Assembly: GCA_016859345.1 (NCBI GenBank)
Contig: CM029122.1
Span: forward strand, 975,501 to 1,039,500
DNA: 64,000 bases
Direction of reading: 5' to 3'
Source: Istiophorus platypterus
Taxonomy: Eukaryota; Chordata; Actinopteri; Istiophoriformes; Istiophoridae
Text below: more model-generated notes on this DNA
What the model saw: only the letters and a program-made list of their open reading frames with translations
Databases searched by the model: none
What the model was told of the DNA's origin: nothing
Numbering within the stretch: the first letter of the stretch is position 1
The DNA's letters: not shown here

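Overview
The window is part of one very large gene: titin (ttn), read on the + strand from the end of the PEVK segment into the A-band. Almost every exon encodes one immunoglobulin (Ig, I-set) or fibronectin type III (Fn3) domain, or half of one. Introns are mostly phase 1 and order-for-order similarity to mammalian titin is high. Compact introns, teleost-type interspersed repeats (Tc1/mariner remnants, LINE fragments, a common fish repeat beginning ATTCAATTCAA) and about 40% GC by eye point to a ray-finned fish, probably a percomorph. I cannot tell which of the two teleost titin paralogues (ttna/ttnb) this is, and both ends of the gene lie outside the window.

Layout: 1-773 holds two non-Ig exons (acidic PEVK-type, then an Arg-Gly-rich linker). 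922-24068 holds 22 consecutive Ig domains, matching mammalian I84 to I105 (distal tandem-Ig spring of the I-band). 24699 is the first Fn3 (A1) and marks the I-band/A-band boundary. 24699-33250 is A1-A13. 33356-62895 holds six 7-domain super-repeats of pattern Ig-Fn-Fn-Ig-Fn-Fn-Fn (A14-A55, the D-zone). 63011 onward is A56-A58, the beginning of the first 11-domain C-zone super-repeat, cut by the window end. The exon chain stays in frame throughout; only the A14a/A14b junction lacks an obvious GT donor.

The most interesting locus is the 2.6-kb intron before domain I96. An ATG at 13279 opens straight into the I96 exon in frame, after a stop in the same frame and below a cluster of CCAAT, E-box, GATA and TALE-homeodomain (Pbx/Meis) motifs. 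This matches the position of the internal promoter that makes the short titin isoform Cronos, described in zebrafish and mammals. The next intron carries a decayed tandem array of about 57 bp whose last unit appears to be the I96b splice acceptor and exon start. Other notable features are an E/K-rich loop insertion inside Ig A17, acidic insertions in Fn3 A25 and A34, a splice acceptor sitting inside a CA microsatellite, and several transposon remnants in introns.
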